Numbered from the stretch's first letter, positions 8,685-18,977 are shown. The stretch: DNA of 64,000 bases from JBEEOW01 sp041191405 (GCA_041191405.1 JBEEOW010000021.1:1-64000); one strand, 5' to 3'. Program-made: numbers and translations. Notes: a model not told the origin generated them from the letters alone.

Positions 8685-9116
8685 ATGAAAATATTCATCA
8701 CAATATTATTTTTCCTAAACATATACATTTGCCATGCACAAACAGGCAGTAGTTATGTACAATTCACTTATGATGCTAGAGGTAATAGAACTGGCAGACA
8801 AATAGTATTACCATCTGTAAGGAGAGGAGATTCTACTTTAGATACCACAGCAATTAAAGATAATGTTGGAGAAAATGCAGTAAGTATTTATCCGAATCCT
8901 ATTGTATCACAAATAACTGTAAAGTTACATGTTACAGAAAATCAAACGTCAAGTGGAACTTTGGAGGTATTAAATGCAATAGGTACTAAAATGGGAGAAT
9001 CACCTATAACTGAAAATGAAGGCACTTTTAATTTTGAAAACCTACCAACAGGTGTTTACATATTACGAATTAGAACAAACAATCAAAATTTAGATTGGAA
9101 GGTGCTCAAGCAGTAA
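8685..9116 (+). CDS. Mini YD-motif protein with T9SS sorting tail
   Basis: 143 residues: signal peptide (FITILFFLNIYICHAQ), then YVQFTYDARGNRTGRQIVLP, which looks like a single RHS/YD-repeat motif, a short linker, and from about residue 65 a type A T9SS C-terminal domain (VSIYPNPIVSQITVKL ... GVYILRIRTNNQNLDWKVLK). The family role of that tail is export through the type IX machinery and attachment to the cell surface. It lies 62 bp before the giant RHS gene. It may be an exported adaptor or a shrunken relative of the RHS protein. Confidence 0.7.
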   Translation: MKIFITILFFLNIYICHAQTGSSYVQFTYDARGNRTGRQIVLPSVRRGDSTLDTTAIKDNVGENAVSIYPNPIVSQITVKLHVTENQTSSGTLEVLNAIGTKMGESPITENEGTFNFENLPTGVYILRIRTNNQNLDWKVLKQ

Positions 9117-9177
9117 GCCAATCATAAAGCCTACACATCAATATTATTATAAAAATATTTCAACCTACACAATATAG

Positions 9178-12100
9178 ATGAAAAAGATACTGTTAACAAC
9201 AATCACATTGCTTTGCATAATAGCTAGTGCATTTGGTCAAGATAGAAATTTGACTTTAAGTGGTTTCAACTCAGATTTTATTAATCCCGCCACATCCCGA
9301 TACTTTGAATTCAAAGCTAGAGATGGAGTGAAATTGACAGGTAACTGTACAATGAATTCATCACAGTTAATAATGGGTAACGTTATACAACGTGGTTTTA
9401 AGATTTATACCGACCCAAGTATTACCCCACCAGCAAGTTATAATACATTATCATCAACAGGAACACCAGCTAATCAAACACCATTTAGTACATCAAATGT
9501 AGTTGGTAGTTCTGCTGGCTCAGCAGATGTAAGCCCAACTGGTGCTGCTATTTATAATATACCAATTTCAATCCCTCAAGGTACAAATGGTATGCAACCA
9601 AATTTGTCTATTGTATATAACAGTCAAGAAGGAAATAATTTATTGGGAAAAGGTTGGGAATTAATTGGTTTATCATCTATTACTTTTTCTCCGAAAACTA
9701 ACTATTATAATTTTGCAGAAGCAAATAAATTAGGACTAAGAGGGAATGATATTGGATTTACTTTAGATGGAAAAAGATTAATAAGTATTAATGGTAATTA
9801 TGGCGAAGACAACACAATTTATTCATTTGATTTAGATCCATTTAGTAAAATTCAACAAATTGGTAATAGTTTCATTTTAACTACCAAAGATGGCAAAACT
9901 ATTGAATATGGAAATACATCTGATTCTAAAATAAATAATGGTGCTAGTACTTTTATATGGAAAATAAATAAAATTACAGACAATAATGGTAACTATTTAA
10001 AATATTATTACAATTCTTTTGATAATGGTTTAATTTCAAAAATTGAGTATACATTTAATAATCAATTAAACAATCCTCCATTTGCAACTATTCAATTTAT
10101 ATATGATGATAGAACAGATGTAAAAACATCATATACTAGTTTTGGTACACTAAATCAAACAAAAATTTTAACCAAAATTGAAATTGTATCAAATTCAAAT
10201 TTATTCAAAACATATCAATTTGATTATACAAAAGATGAATTTTCGACTTTACTATCTGAAATAACTGAAATTGGTTATGATGGCTCTAAATTTAATACAA
10301 CAAAAATAAATTGGGGAAATAATTGTACCAATAATTCTTCAGTAAACAATTCAATATCCAGTCAGATCCCTTTTTATGATAGAATTTTAAATTCAAATCT
10401 ATTAAAAGATGGTAAAAATGAAACTCTTGTAATAAGAAATGGAAAAGTTTGGCCATTAAATGAAGTAATATCAGGAAAAATTGAATTATATTCCGAATTA
10501 GGACAATTAATTACAAGTTTAAGTTATCCATCAAATACTCTAATAGAACAAGTCACTCCTGTTGATTTAAACAATGATGGAAAAGATGAATTAATTGTTT
10601 TTGAAAAAACTTACTTTAATTTTGATTATGGTATAAATTTTAATAATCAAATTATCTATAAATTTAATTATAATTTAAATATAAAAATATATTCCTTAGT
10701 TAGCAACATTTTAGTTGATGTAACAATTGATTATCCCAATTTTGGACTAACATACAATAATTTGTATTACACAAGTAATGTAACTTTAGATAATTATTTT
10801 TACAGTTACGAAATCGGAGATTATAATGGTGATTTAATTCTAGATGCTATGTTAATTAAAACAATTTATAATATTAAAATTGCCGATGGAATACCCAAAA
10901 AACAGATGATTAGTATAAATAAAGTACCATTTATAGGAAATGGAGGAGAAGATTTTATAAATGATTTATATTATGGTTTTTATTTTGCGTCTTCAAATAA
11001 TTCATTAGGTTCTGAAATATTATTAGTGACCAAAAATAACTTAACGGTAGTCGAAGCAAGAACTAATTTTTTTACTTATCGCACTTATGCTCTTTCTGGT
11101 CAATTTAACCCACCTACTGGATATACATTTGATCAGTTACAATTGCAAGTTTCAGATTTTAATGGAGATGGTATTTCTGATTTACTTTGTATCAAAACAA
11201 CTACTCCAACAAGCCAAAGCAATATAAACTATTTTGATAGATTCATGTATGATCAAATGGGGGTTATATATTCTCATGTATATAAGTCTGGTGCAGAAAA
11301 AATAACCAATGTATGGGTAGCATTAGGCAATGGCCAATCTTTTAATAGTTGGAAATCTTTAACTTTACCAAGTTATGCTAATTATATACAAACTCCAAAT
11401 TTAACATTTAATATTGGTGATTTTATTGGTGATTCAAAAGTAGAAATTTTATTTACTGAACAAATTTCAAGTAACAAAAATTTAATTAATAGTCACTTTT
11501 ATGAAATTACAGAAGAGGGCTTTATTCAAAAACTTCAACTATCACATTATTTAAATGACAATAGTTGTTCAAATTTAATTAATTTCACTTCTGATAAAAT
11601 TGATGTTGCAGATTTTAATTCTGATGGAAAACTCGAATTATTTGTTAAAAATTATTCAACATGTAGTAATAAAATTATTAATTTTACAAAAGATAATTGT
11701 TTTTCAGATTTAGTATCTAGTATTGAAAATGGTTATGGTAATATTAATCAGTTTACATATAATTATTTAAATAATTCAAACAACTATTCAATTGTTAATA
11801 CAACAATTACTTCTGCTGTTTCAGTTAACGAGCCGATTAAAATTGTAACTAATTACAAATTTTTAACCCCAACCAAAACTGTAACTAATAATAACTATTA
11901 CTATAAAAATTTATTATACAAAAATACTGGAGGAATTAGGGGAATATTAGGATTTGAAGAAATGACCATTTCAGAACTAATTTCGAATAGAAAAAAAATA
12001 ACTAATTTCACATTCCCAGATGATCAATTAAATTCACTATTCCCAGCAAAAATAACAACATATAATTTAAATAATATCAAAATTTCAGAATCAACAAATA

Positions 12101-15100
12101 GTAATACATTTTTCACAAATGGATACTTTAAAATTCTTAGCTCTACTTCTAATTTAGATAAGGATTACTTAAAATCTACTTCAATAAAAAAAGTATCAAA
12201 TTTTGAAACAACTTTTGGAAACTTAATAAGTTCTGAAAATTGGATATATGATGACATAAACTTATCGCAATTAACATATTATAGAAAACAAGACTTCTTA
12301 GATTATGTACAATCTGGATCATGGTGTCAAAATAAATTCCAAACATTGAAAAGTACATATTTGAACCCAAATTCAGGAAAACCTGCAACAGTATTTACCG
12401 ATAAAATAACATACAATAATGGAAATTTAAATTCCTACAAAAAATTCAGTGGTACTGACAATGAAATTACAACAACTTATTCAAATTTTAATGCATTTGG
12501 TACACCAAAAACAATTGCAATTTCAGCATTAAATGTTGATACTAAAATAAATACAAATGAATATGACTATACTGGGAGATTCGTTTTAAGAACTACAAAT
12601 AGTTTAGGTCAACAAAATTCCTTTTCATATGATAATTTTGGTAATTTAATTTCAGAAACAAACCTTAATTCAATAACTACCAACTATACATATAATGGAT
12701 TTAATCAATTAACTAAAATTATTACTAATGAAGGCGAAATTGAACAAGATATTGAATGGACTGATGGTTCATATCCAAATTCATTATACAGAAAAGCAAT
12801 TTATAGGGACGACAGGCAAGCGGAATTTACATATTATGATTATTTAGGGCAAGAAATTAGTTTTCAAACAACAGAACTTAAAAATATTTACCAAGATAAA
12901 ATCTATAATGACGATGGAACAATAAATTCTATATCAAATTTATATTATGAATCTGAATTACCTCAATTAAATAAAATAGAATACGATGAATTTAACAGGG
13001 TTTTAAAAACCGAATCCAAAGGAAACATTATTAACTTTAGTTATGTAGGAAATAAAGTCACTTTAACTGATAGTAAATCTCGAAATAAAAGTACAACTAC
13101 CAATGCAGTTGGTAAGGTTACCCAAACTAAAGATATTCAAGGTAATGTAATTTCTAATTATACCTATGATAATTTATTACAACCTTTAACTATTGGAACA
13201 AATACAATTTCCTATAATAGTTATGGTCTAAAAGAATCAATAACAGATCCCAATAGTGGTACTATTAGTTATGGATATGATGCTTATGGAAGACTAACCT
13301 CTCAAATAGATGCAGCTGGTATAAAATATGAATATACTTATGATGTTTTAGATAGAATTTTATCTTCAAAAACCACAAATGATGAAATTATATATTCATA
13401 TGTTACAAAGGGATATGGTATAGGTAATATAGAATCTACAATTAGTTTATCAAATGGAAATGCTAAATATTTTTACTATAATAGGTTAGGTAAAATTGAA
13501 ATATTAAAAGAAATATCAGCTGGTCAGACTTTTATTACAAAATACGAATATGACGAAACTGGTAATAACATATCAGTTATATACCCTTCTGGTTTAAAAA
13601 TAACCAATAATTATAGTTCAGGTACATTAATCTCTGTATCTAAAGATAATAAAGTTATATGGAGAATTAATGAAAAGAATAGTACTAGTTTAAAGTACAA
13701 CTTTGGAGATAATAAGACGACTACAGTTTCATATACATTTGATGAAATATCAAGGCAATTAAAAGAAATTAAAGCTCAAACTTTATCAGGTGTAAAATCA
13801 TTTCATTACACATATAATTTTGATGTTAATACAGGTAATTTAATTAATAGAAAGGATAACTTAAATTTATCTAATAATAAGCCATTATTTGAAGAATTCG
13901 ATTATAATTTAGATCGATTATCTCAAATAAAACAAAATGGCACAATTACAAACACTATAAATTACGCAACAAATGGAAATATTTTACAAAAAAGCGATGT
14001 AGGAACTTATACTTATGATCAATCTAAAGTTAATCTTGTTACTAGAATAACACCACCACCAACTGAATTTGCTCTAACTCAAAATATTACTTATAACAAA
14101 TTTGGGAAAGCTACTAAAATCACAGAAGGTGTAAATACATTTAATATTATGTACGGACCAAATCAAGAAAGAGTTAAAATGGAATATCTTAATTCTAGTG
14201 ATAATAGTAAAAATTTCACTAGATATTACGCTTGTAATTTTGAAAAAGAAATCAAAGGATCAACTACTAAGGAAATCAACTATATAGCAAGTTCAAATGG
14301 AACAATAGCAGCTTATATTACTGTAAATGGCTCAAATGGGCAATTTTATTATTTTATACATGATCACTTAGGTTCAATTGTTCAAATAATTGACAATAAT
14401 GGCGTTGTTGTTGAAGAAAGAAGTTTTGATGCTTGGGGTAGAAAAAGAAATGTAAAAGATTGGACTTATACTGTTACTAATACTCCTAGTTTGATTTCAA
14501 GAGGTTATACTGGTCATGAACATCTTTATGAAGTTGGAATAATAAATACGAATGCTCGATTATACGAGCCATTAACTGGTAGAATGTTAAGCCCAGACAT
14601 ATATATTCAAACACCTGACAACTTACAAAGCTATAACAGATACAGTTATGTAATGAACAATCCATTAAAATATAACGACCCTAGTGGTAATATTTGGGGA
14701 TTAGTAATAGGTGCAATTGTAGGTATGGAATTAGGGGGAACAATTGCAAACAATGGAGAACCTAACCCATTTAAATGGAAAAATAATTCAGCCACATGGA
14801 TTGGAGTAATTGGTGGCGGTATAGCAGGTGCTCTTATTGGTGACGGTATAGAAGCATTGGCAGGTGGAAACCCTGTAATTTTTAGAGGCACTGGTGCTAC
14901 ACAAGTAAAACCAGGAGAACAAGGTGCAGGAGGCTTCAATAATATGCCAATAGGTACAAAAAATACACTTGGACAACAAATTGAAAATACTACAATTAGC
15001 CCCAATTCAATAAACAGCACTTTAGGCTATACTAACGAAATTCCAGGAAATGGAACTCAACTTGAATTATGGAAATCTTACTGGCGTTCTGGCTTAGATA

Positions 15101-15537
15101 ATCTTACATACGCAACTGATAATCAATTTGTTAATGTAGTTATGCAATATTTAGTAAGAAGTATGTCCCAACCTACAACTATGGCGACAATGAATAATTT
15201 AAACAATGGAAATATTAATAATTATACTGACAGAAATATTGGAGGTTCATTTATGCCTGTTGGAGGAGGCTCTATATTTGATTTTACAATTAATGTAACT
15301 GGTAATAATTTTACCAATGTTGATATTAATCATAGTAGTGTAGCAGGCAATACTTATAGTTTAGGTTTTAGTGCGAATGGTAATACATTACAAACTACTG
15401 TTTTGAGTTTTAATTTCAATTCTACTCAAGAAGCTAGAAGATTTAGTACCCATTTTGATAATATTATGATTAATCAGCGAAACCTTTTAATGAACAATGG
15501 ATTGCCATTTAGTTACTATAAAACATATTTTCCATGA
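9178..15537 (+). CDS. Giant SpvB/FG-GAP/RHS polymorphic-toxin-like protein
   Basis: 2,119 residues. Signal peptide at 1-20. Residues about 109-165 form an SpvB-type start (GAAIYNIPISIPQGTNGMQP, LLGKGWELIGLS). FG-GAP/VCBS calcium motifs appear at about 462 (DLNNDGKDEL), 660 (DFNGDGISDL) and 811 (DFNSDGKLEL). YD repeats fill about 1130-1700. The RHS core spans about 1715-1835 (HDHLGSIVQI, RSFDAWGRKR, NARLYEPLTGRMLSPD, NNPLKYNDPSG). After it comes a 280-residue tip with a glycine-zipper segment (IWGLVIGAIVG, IGGGIAGALIG) and a terminal domain that has a paralogue at 16752-17345. By family knowledge the core encapsulates the variable tip, often a toxin; this tip's activity is not recognised. Confidence 0.85.
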   Translation: MKKILLTTITLLCIIASAFGQDRNLTLSGFNSDFINPATSRYFEFKARDGVKLTGNCTMNSSQLIMGNVIQRGFKIYTDPSITPPASYNTLSSTGTPANQTPFSTSNVVGSSAGSADVSPTGAAIYNIPISIPQGTNGMQPNLSIVYNSQEGNNLLGKGWELIGLSSITFSPKTNYYNFAEANKLGLRGNDIGFTLDGKRLISINGNYGEDNTIYSFDLDPFSKIQQIGNSFILTTKDGKTIEYGNTSDSKINNGASTFIWKINKITDNNGNYLKYYYNSFDNGLISKIEYTFNNQLNNPPFATIQFIYDDRTDVKTSYTSFGTLNQTKILTKIEIVSNSNLFKTYQFDYTKDEFSTLLSEITEIGYDGSKFNTTKINWGNNCTNNSSVNNSISSQIPFYDRILNSNLLKDGKNETLVIRNGKVWPLNEVISGKIELYSELGQLITSLSYPSNTLIEQVTPVDLNNDGKDELIVFEKTYFNFDYGINFNNQIIYKFNYNLNIKIYSLVSNILVDVTIDYPNFGLTYNNLYYTSNVTLDNYFYSYEIGDYNGDLILDAMLIKTIYNIKIADGIPKKQMISINKVPFIGNGGEDFINDLYYGFYFASSNNSLGSEILLVTKNNLTVVEARTNFFTYRTYALSGQFNPPTGYTFDQLQLQVSDFNGDGISDLLCIKTTTPTSQSNINYFDRFMYDQMGVIYSHVYKSGAEKITNVWVALGNGQSFNSWKSLTLPSYANYIQTPNLTFNIGDFIGDSKVEILFTEQISSNKNLINSHFYEITEEGFIQKLQLSHYLNDNSCSNLINFTSDKIDVADFNSDGKLELFVKNYSTCSNKIINFTKDNCFSDLVSSIENGYGNINQFTYNYLNNSNNYSIVNTTITSAVSVNEPIKIVTNYKFLTPTKTVTNNNYYYKNLLYKNTGGIRGILGFEEMTISELISNRKKITNFTFPDDQLNSLFPAKITTYNLNNIKISESTNSNTFFTNGYFKILSSTSNLDKDYLKSTSIKKVSNFETTFGNLISSENWIYDDINLSQLTYYRKQDFLDYVQSGSWCQNKFQTLKSTYLNPNSGKPATVFTDKITYNNGNLNSYKKFSGTDNEITTTYSNFNAFGTPKTIAISALNVDTKINTNEYDYTGRFVLRTTNSLGQQNSFSYDNFGNLISETNLNSITTNYTYNGFNQLTKIITNEGEIEQDIEWTDGSYPNSLYRKAIYRDDRQAEFTYYDYLGQEISFQTTELKNIYQDKIYNDDGTINSISNLYYESELPQLNKIEYDEFNRVLKTESKGNIINFSYVGNKVTLTDSKSRNKSTTTNAVGKVTQTKDIQGNVISNYTYDNLLQPLTIGTNTISYNSYGLKESITDPNSGTISYGYDAYGRLTSQIDAAGIKYEYTYDVLDRILSSKTTNDEIIYSYVTKGYGIGNIESTISLSNGNAKYFYYNRLGKIEILKEISAGQTFITKYEYDETGNNISVIYPSGLKITNNYSSGTLISVSKDNKVIWRINEKNSTSLKYNFGDNKTTTVSYTFDEISRQLKEIKAQTLSGVKSFHYTYNFDVNTGNLINRKDNLNLSNNKPLFEEFDYNLDRLSQIKQNGTITNTINYATNGNILQKSDVGTYTYDQSKVNLVTRITPPPTEFALTQNITYNKFGKATKITEGVNTFNIMYGPNQERVKMEYLNSSDNSKNFTRYYACNFEKEIKGSTTKEINYIASSNGTIAAYITVNGSNGQFYYFIHDHLGSIVQIIDNNGVVVEERSFDAWGRKRNVKDWTYTVTNTPSLISRGYTGHEHLYEVGIINTNARLYEPLTGRMLSPDIYIQTPDNLQSYNRYSYVMNNPLKYNDPSGNIWGLVIGAIVGMELGGTIANNGEPNPFKWKNNSATWIGVIGGGIAGALIGDGIEALAGGNPVIFRGTGATQVKPGEQGAGGFNNMPIGTKNTLGQQIENTTISPNSINSTLGYTNEIPGNGTQLELWKSYWRSGLDNLTYATDNQFVNVVMQYLVRSMSQPTTMATMNNLNNGNINNYTDRNIGGSFMPVGGGSIFDFTINVTGNNFTNVDINHSSVAGNTYSLGFSANGNTLQTTVLSFNFNSTQEARRFSTHFDNIMINQRNLLMNNGLPFSYYKTYFP

Positions 15538-16751
15538 TTATTAAACAATTAATTTTAAAAAGAAAAGTTATAGTTTTAGCAGCCTTAATAATACATTTTG
15601 TTAGTGCAAATTCACAAGATTTAACAATAACCAATTGTTTATATATTGGAGCAATTAAGGAGATAGGGAATGGGATTTTAATTTCAGGCCATACTAAAGA
15701 TGACTCGACTGTAATAACAAAGATTGATAAAAATAAAAAAATAGAATGGCAAATATTTAGAAATTCAAGTTATGATTACTTTAATATTTACGTATTAGAT
15801 TCAAATTCTTTTGGGCTTATAACGTCAAATGAAATAAATAGAACTAAATCAGTTGAAATTATAAATAAAAAAGGGAATAGTGTAGCTATATTCACTATCC
15901 CCTTTTTATTAAATGTAAAAGAAATTATTTCTTTTACAAATTATGTTTCCATTTTGGGAAGTGAACCTGATTTTGGAAAAAAATATAGAATGGGGAAAGA
16001 ATATGGAGAGATAAAAACAATGTCATTAGAAAATTTTGTTAAGATAGACTATGATATAAATTTTAAAGAAATTAATAAAATAATATTATTTAAAACTGTC
16101 TGGAAACCTATTTGTCAAATAATAAAAAACAAAAAAAATATATACTTAATATCAGATTATTATGAGCCAAACAATGATTATTATGGAGACTCATTAATAT
16201 TACATGATAAATCTCAACATATTTTCCCTCCTAATATGGGAGATTGTATATATGAATTTGATTCAAAAGGTAATATAGTTCGAAATGTTAATTTCAAAGA
16301 TCGTTATTTGGGAGTTATAAATTCAATTACAAATGAAACATTAGTCACAATTTCTGAAATACCAAGACAAAAGTTTGTTTTTAAAAGAATAAATAATTTG
16401 TTAGATACTGCAAACCAATTATACCTTAATAAAATTAATTTAAAAAATAAGGAAACTATAAGTTCAAAAAAAATTCCTTTGTTAAAAAAGAATATTTATG
16501 ATTATCATTTTTTATCAAAAGACACAGTAATTTATTGTAATAAAATTAGCAATAATAAATTAGATTTAATTTCTACTTTTATTTTGTCTAAACAATCAAT
16601 TTTAAAGAATAAACCATTTTACAGTAAAAGTATTAATACGAAAAATGATTACTCTTTAAGATATTGTTTTCTCTCAAATTCACCATCTATTATGTTTTGG
16701 TATTATGATAAAACCAATAATTTTCAAATTTTAAAATTTGAAAATTATTAA
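15534..16751 (+). CDS. Exported partner of the RHS tip, possible immunity protein
   Basis: 405 residues. The ATG overlaps the RHS stop codon (ATGA), so the two are translationally coupled. N-terminal signal-like segment (VIVLAALIIHFVSANS). The rest is beta-rich with repeating ITKIDKNKKIEW-like units, suggestive of a propeller. Its first 60 residues resemble those of the gene at 17349, which sits behind the orphan tip, so each tip has a related follower. Cognate immunity or a tip-specific accessory protein is inferred from position only. Confidence 0.6.
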   Translation: MIIKQLILKRKVIVLAALIIHFVSANSQDLTITNCLYIGAIKEIGNGILISGHTKDDSTVITKIDKNKKIEWQIFRNSSYDYFNIYVLDSNSFGLITSNEINRTKSVEIINKKGNSVAIFTIPFLLNVKEIISFTNYVSILGSEPDFGKKYRMGKEYGEIKTMSLENFVKIDYDINFKEINKIILFKTVWKPICQIIKNKKNIYLISDYYEPNNDYYGDSLILHDKSQHIFPPNMGDCIYEFDSKGNIVRNVNFKDRYLGVINSITNETLVTISEIPRQKFVFKRINNLLDTANQLYLNKINLKNKETISSKKIPLLKKNIYDYHFLSKDTVIYCNKISNNKLDLISTFILSKQSILKNKPFYSKSINTKNDYSLRYCFLSNSPSIMFWYYDKTNNFQILKFENY

Positions 16752-17345
16752 AATCCTATTCATGATGCCGATGGATATAAAATTGAAAACACTCACAAGA
16801 ATGGTAGAATAATGAATGGTACAGGTTATACCAATGATTTACCTGGTGATGCTATGCAAAATGATTTAATAAAAAATTACTGGAAAAAACCACCTACAAT
16901 AATAAACTATTCTAATGGTCAAGATTTTGTACAAAATTTCATAAACTCATATGTTAGAAGTTTGAAAGATTTACCTAATAGTAATGGTACTTTTAATAAC
17001 TATGTCTCATCAAATCCAAACTACAACGAATATCTTAATAAAGATATTTCGGGTAGCTTCAACCCAATTGGAGGAGGTAGTGATTTTGATGTAAAATTAA
17101 AAATAAACAATAATACGGATGCATCATTTAATTTAAATGATAGATTAGACATACAAGTGGATTACAATAACAATAGTGTAAATATTTTAAATATGACAAA
17201 TGGCACAACAATATTCTCAATGGAAACAAACAGTACATCAGAAATGCTACGATTACAATTACATATACAAAGTTTACAAACTGAAAGTAATAAACTTATT
17301 GCTTACCCTCCAGTTTATCCATATAGTTATTTTAATTTTCATTAA
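16752..17345 (+). pseudogene. Orphan RHS tip cassette
   Basis: The frame is open from immediately after the stop of the preceding gene and begins NPIHDADGYKIENT, like the NP...DPSG boundary that ends an RHS core; no core or start precedes it. The first ATG is at 16812 (177 residues). It aligns with the last 175 residues of the giant RHS protein: GYTNDLPGD against GYTNEIPGN, YVRSL against YLVRSM, GSFNPIGGGSDFD against GSFMPVGGGSIFD. It is therefore a displaced alternative tip that could be swapped in by recombination, as known for orphan rhs tips. Whether the 177-residue form is translated is unknown. Confidence 0.7.
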
Positions 17346-17348
17346 ATT

Positions 17349-17870
17349 ATGAAATCACTTATATTATTAATATCTCTGTTTTCTATAAAAATTTGTGTAA
17401 AAGCTGATAATGAATATTTATCAATAAGTAACACAATCGAAAATGTAGTATTTTATAAAGATTATTATTTTGTAATATCTAATACAGATAATGACGATAT
17501 GAGTATATCATCCACTAAAATATCTAAAATATCGGCATCTGGGAAAGAAGTAACAATTAAAATATTAAATAATACAAAGCGCTATAAGTTAGATGATATA
17601 TGTAGTAAAAAATATATTGAAAAATTTAAAAAAGATACATTATCGCCCAATCAAGTTGTTTATTTAATTAGATCAAATAAAAATAAATCTTCAATTGCTA
17701 AAAAAAGACAAGAGTTGAAATTATTTTGTTTTGAAAACATCAATTCAATAAATATTCAACTTAAAAATCAATATATTTATTTAGATTCAAATAGAGTTAA
17801 TACTTTAATTCAAAAAAAATATAGTAATTTTAGTAGGAATATAACTATCAATGTTACCGAATTAAAGTAG
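17349..17870 (+). CDS. Exported follower of the orphan tip, paralogue of the 15534 protein
   Basis: 173 residues starting 3 bp after the orphan tip. Signal-like N-terminus (LILLISLFSIKICVKAD). Residues 20-70 resemble the start of the 405-residue protein (LSISNTIENVVFYKDYYF against LTITNCLYIGAIKEIG, both followed by a DD-containing stretch and TKI.K). It is less than half as long, so it may be truncated or a minimal form. Probable partner or immunity protein of the orphan tip. Function unknown. Confidence 0.55.
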   Translation: MKSLILLISLFSIKICVKADNEYLSISNTIENVVFYKDYYFVISNTDNDDMSISSTKISKISASGKEVTIKILNNTKRYKLDDICSKKYIEKFKKDTLSPNQVVYLIRSNKNKSSIAKKRQELKLFCFENINSINIQLKNQYIYLDSNRVNTLIQKKYSNFSRNITINVTELK

Positions 17871-18031
17871 ATCTATCACCTATCCACATCAAAATATCCA
17901 TAACTCAATTAAAAAAGATTTATTTATATACCTTTATATAAATAGGTTATAAAACTTGCAAATTGATTCAATATTTAAACTTAACGTTAGTCCTTTTTGA
18001 TAAGTTTGTACCTATTCTGATAGGAATATAA

Positions 18032-18127
18032 ATATCCAAAGGAATTTTACAAAATGACTATGGATACAGTGGCTCATTGCCTAGAACTTATGGATTTAAT
18101 CAAATTTGGAATAATTTATTTAGATAA
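18032..18127 (+). pseudogene. Remnant of a third RHS tip C-terminus
   Basis: A 31-codon frame with no start codon reads ISKGILQNDYGYSGSLPRTY and ends NQIWNNLFR before a stop, 3 bp ahead of the lipoprotein gene at 18131. It has the look of real protein, and its place between a follower gene and a possible immunity gene suggests the last scrap of another tip cassette. The remaining sequence from 17871 to 18031 is AT-rich and shows nothing I can name. Confidence 0.4.
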
Positions 18128-18130
18128 AAA

Positions 18131-18907
18131 ATGAAGTATTACATATATATAATCTGTCTTTTATCAATTTTGAATCAAAGTTGTTTTTTACAAAATAAAG
18201 AAACAAAATTTAATAAAGAAGAAATAAACAAATTAACCCATTTAGTAGACTCTAAACCATTGGAATTTATTTCAAAATTAAAACTTGACACTATGTATTT
18301 GGCTCATTACAGCGATTCTCTTGGTTTTGATTTTATTTTGGAAAAAGGTGTATTTAAATTTAATAATAAAATTGCCTTTAATCTTAATATTATAAAAAGG
18401 AATGATAGCATAGTCAGTTTTAATGTTAAGCCATTTTGTGGAAATTTAAACCACAACAAAATAAATATTTATAATAAATTATATAAAAATGCAGGTTGGG
18501 AATTAAATAATAAATATGATTTTAATACAAAATATTATAATTTAAATTATTTCATATCACCTAATCAAATAAATGGTTTCGATAAATACAAATCTTACCC
18601 TATTATTGATTCATTATTAAATCCTTACAATAGTTTTTATTATATTGAAAAAAACAAAATAAAAACCAATGACAAAATCATAGAATATTTAGATGAAACA
18701 ACAGTATATTACTTATTAAACAGTAAAAATCCATCAACAAGAGTTTTAATTTTAAGTTTTATCAAATGTAATCAAAAAGTCTATAATAAAGATATAAATA
18801 AATTTATTGAAAATTTATACAATGATAAAACAAAAGTTAATATAATAGAAGGATGTTCAGAGAAAAAAGTAAGTTTGCTAGATTTAACAAAAGAATGTTC
18901 AGATTAA
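18131..18907 (+). CDS. Lipoprotein, candidate immunity protein
   Basis: 258 residues with a lipoprotein-type signal (YIYIICLLSILNQSC, lipobox-like LNQSC at 15-19). The rest is Lys/Asn-rich, soluble and unrecognised. It directly follows the remnant of a third toxin tip and ends the RHS island before a strong terminator. A periplasmic, membrane-anchored immunity protein left behind after loss of its toxin tip is the working guess; only position and localisation signal support it. Confidence 0.6.
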   Translation: MKYYIYIICLLSILNQSCFLQNKETKFNKEEINKLTHLVDSKPLEFISKLKLDTMYLAHYSDSLGFDFILEKGVFKFNNKIAFNLNIIKRNDSIVSFNVKPFCGNLNHNKINIYNKLYKNAGWELNNKYDFNTKYYNLNYFISPNQINGFDKYKSYPIIDSLLNPYNSFYYIEKNKIKTNDKIIEYLDETTVYYLLNSKNPSTRVLILSFIKCNQKVYNKDINKFIENLYNDKTKVNIIEGCSEKKVSLLDLTKECSD

Positions 18908-18943
18908 TTTAATTCTCATATTATTGAAATCTATTTAAACAGC

Positions 18944-18977
18944 AAAGCCACCCAATCTCACAATTAGGTGGCTTTTT
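18944..18977 (+). terminator. Terminator ending the RHS island
   Basis: AAAGCCACC (18944-18952) pairs with GGTGGCTTT (18967-18975) and runs into a T tract. It separates the toxin island from the capsid block. The rest of 18908-19259 holds the palindrome and promoter listed next and otherwise AT-rich sequence. Confidence 0.8.

Noticed and set aside
14646..15020. 124-residue minus-strand open frame inside the RHS tip
   Set aside because: Shadow of the glycine- and asparagine-rich RHS coding sequence; no start context or neighbours.
15534..17345. Single fused gene by stop-codon read-through of 16749-16751
   Set aside because: The orphan tip is in frame with the upstream gene, but an RHS-boundary-like start and paralogy to the main tip explain it better; frame agreement is a one-in-three chance.
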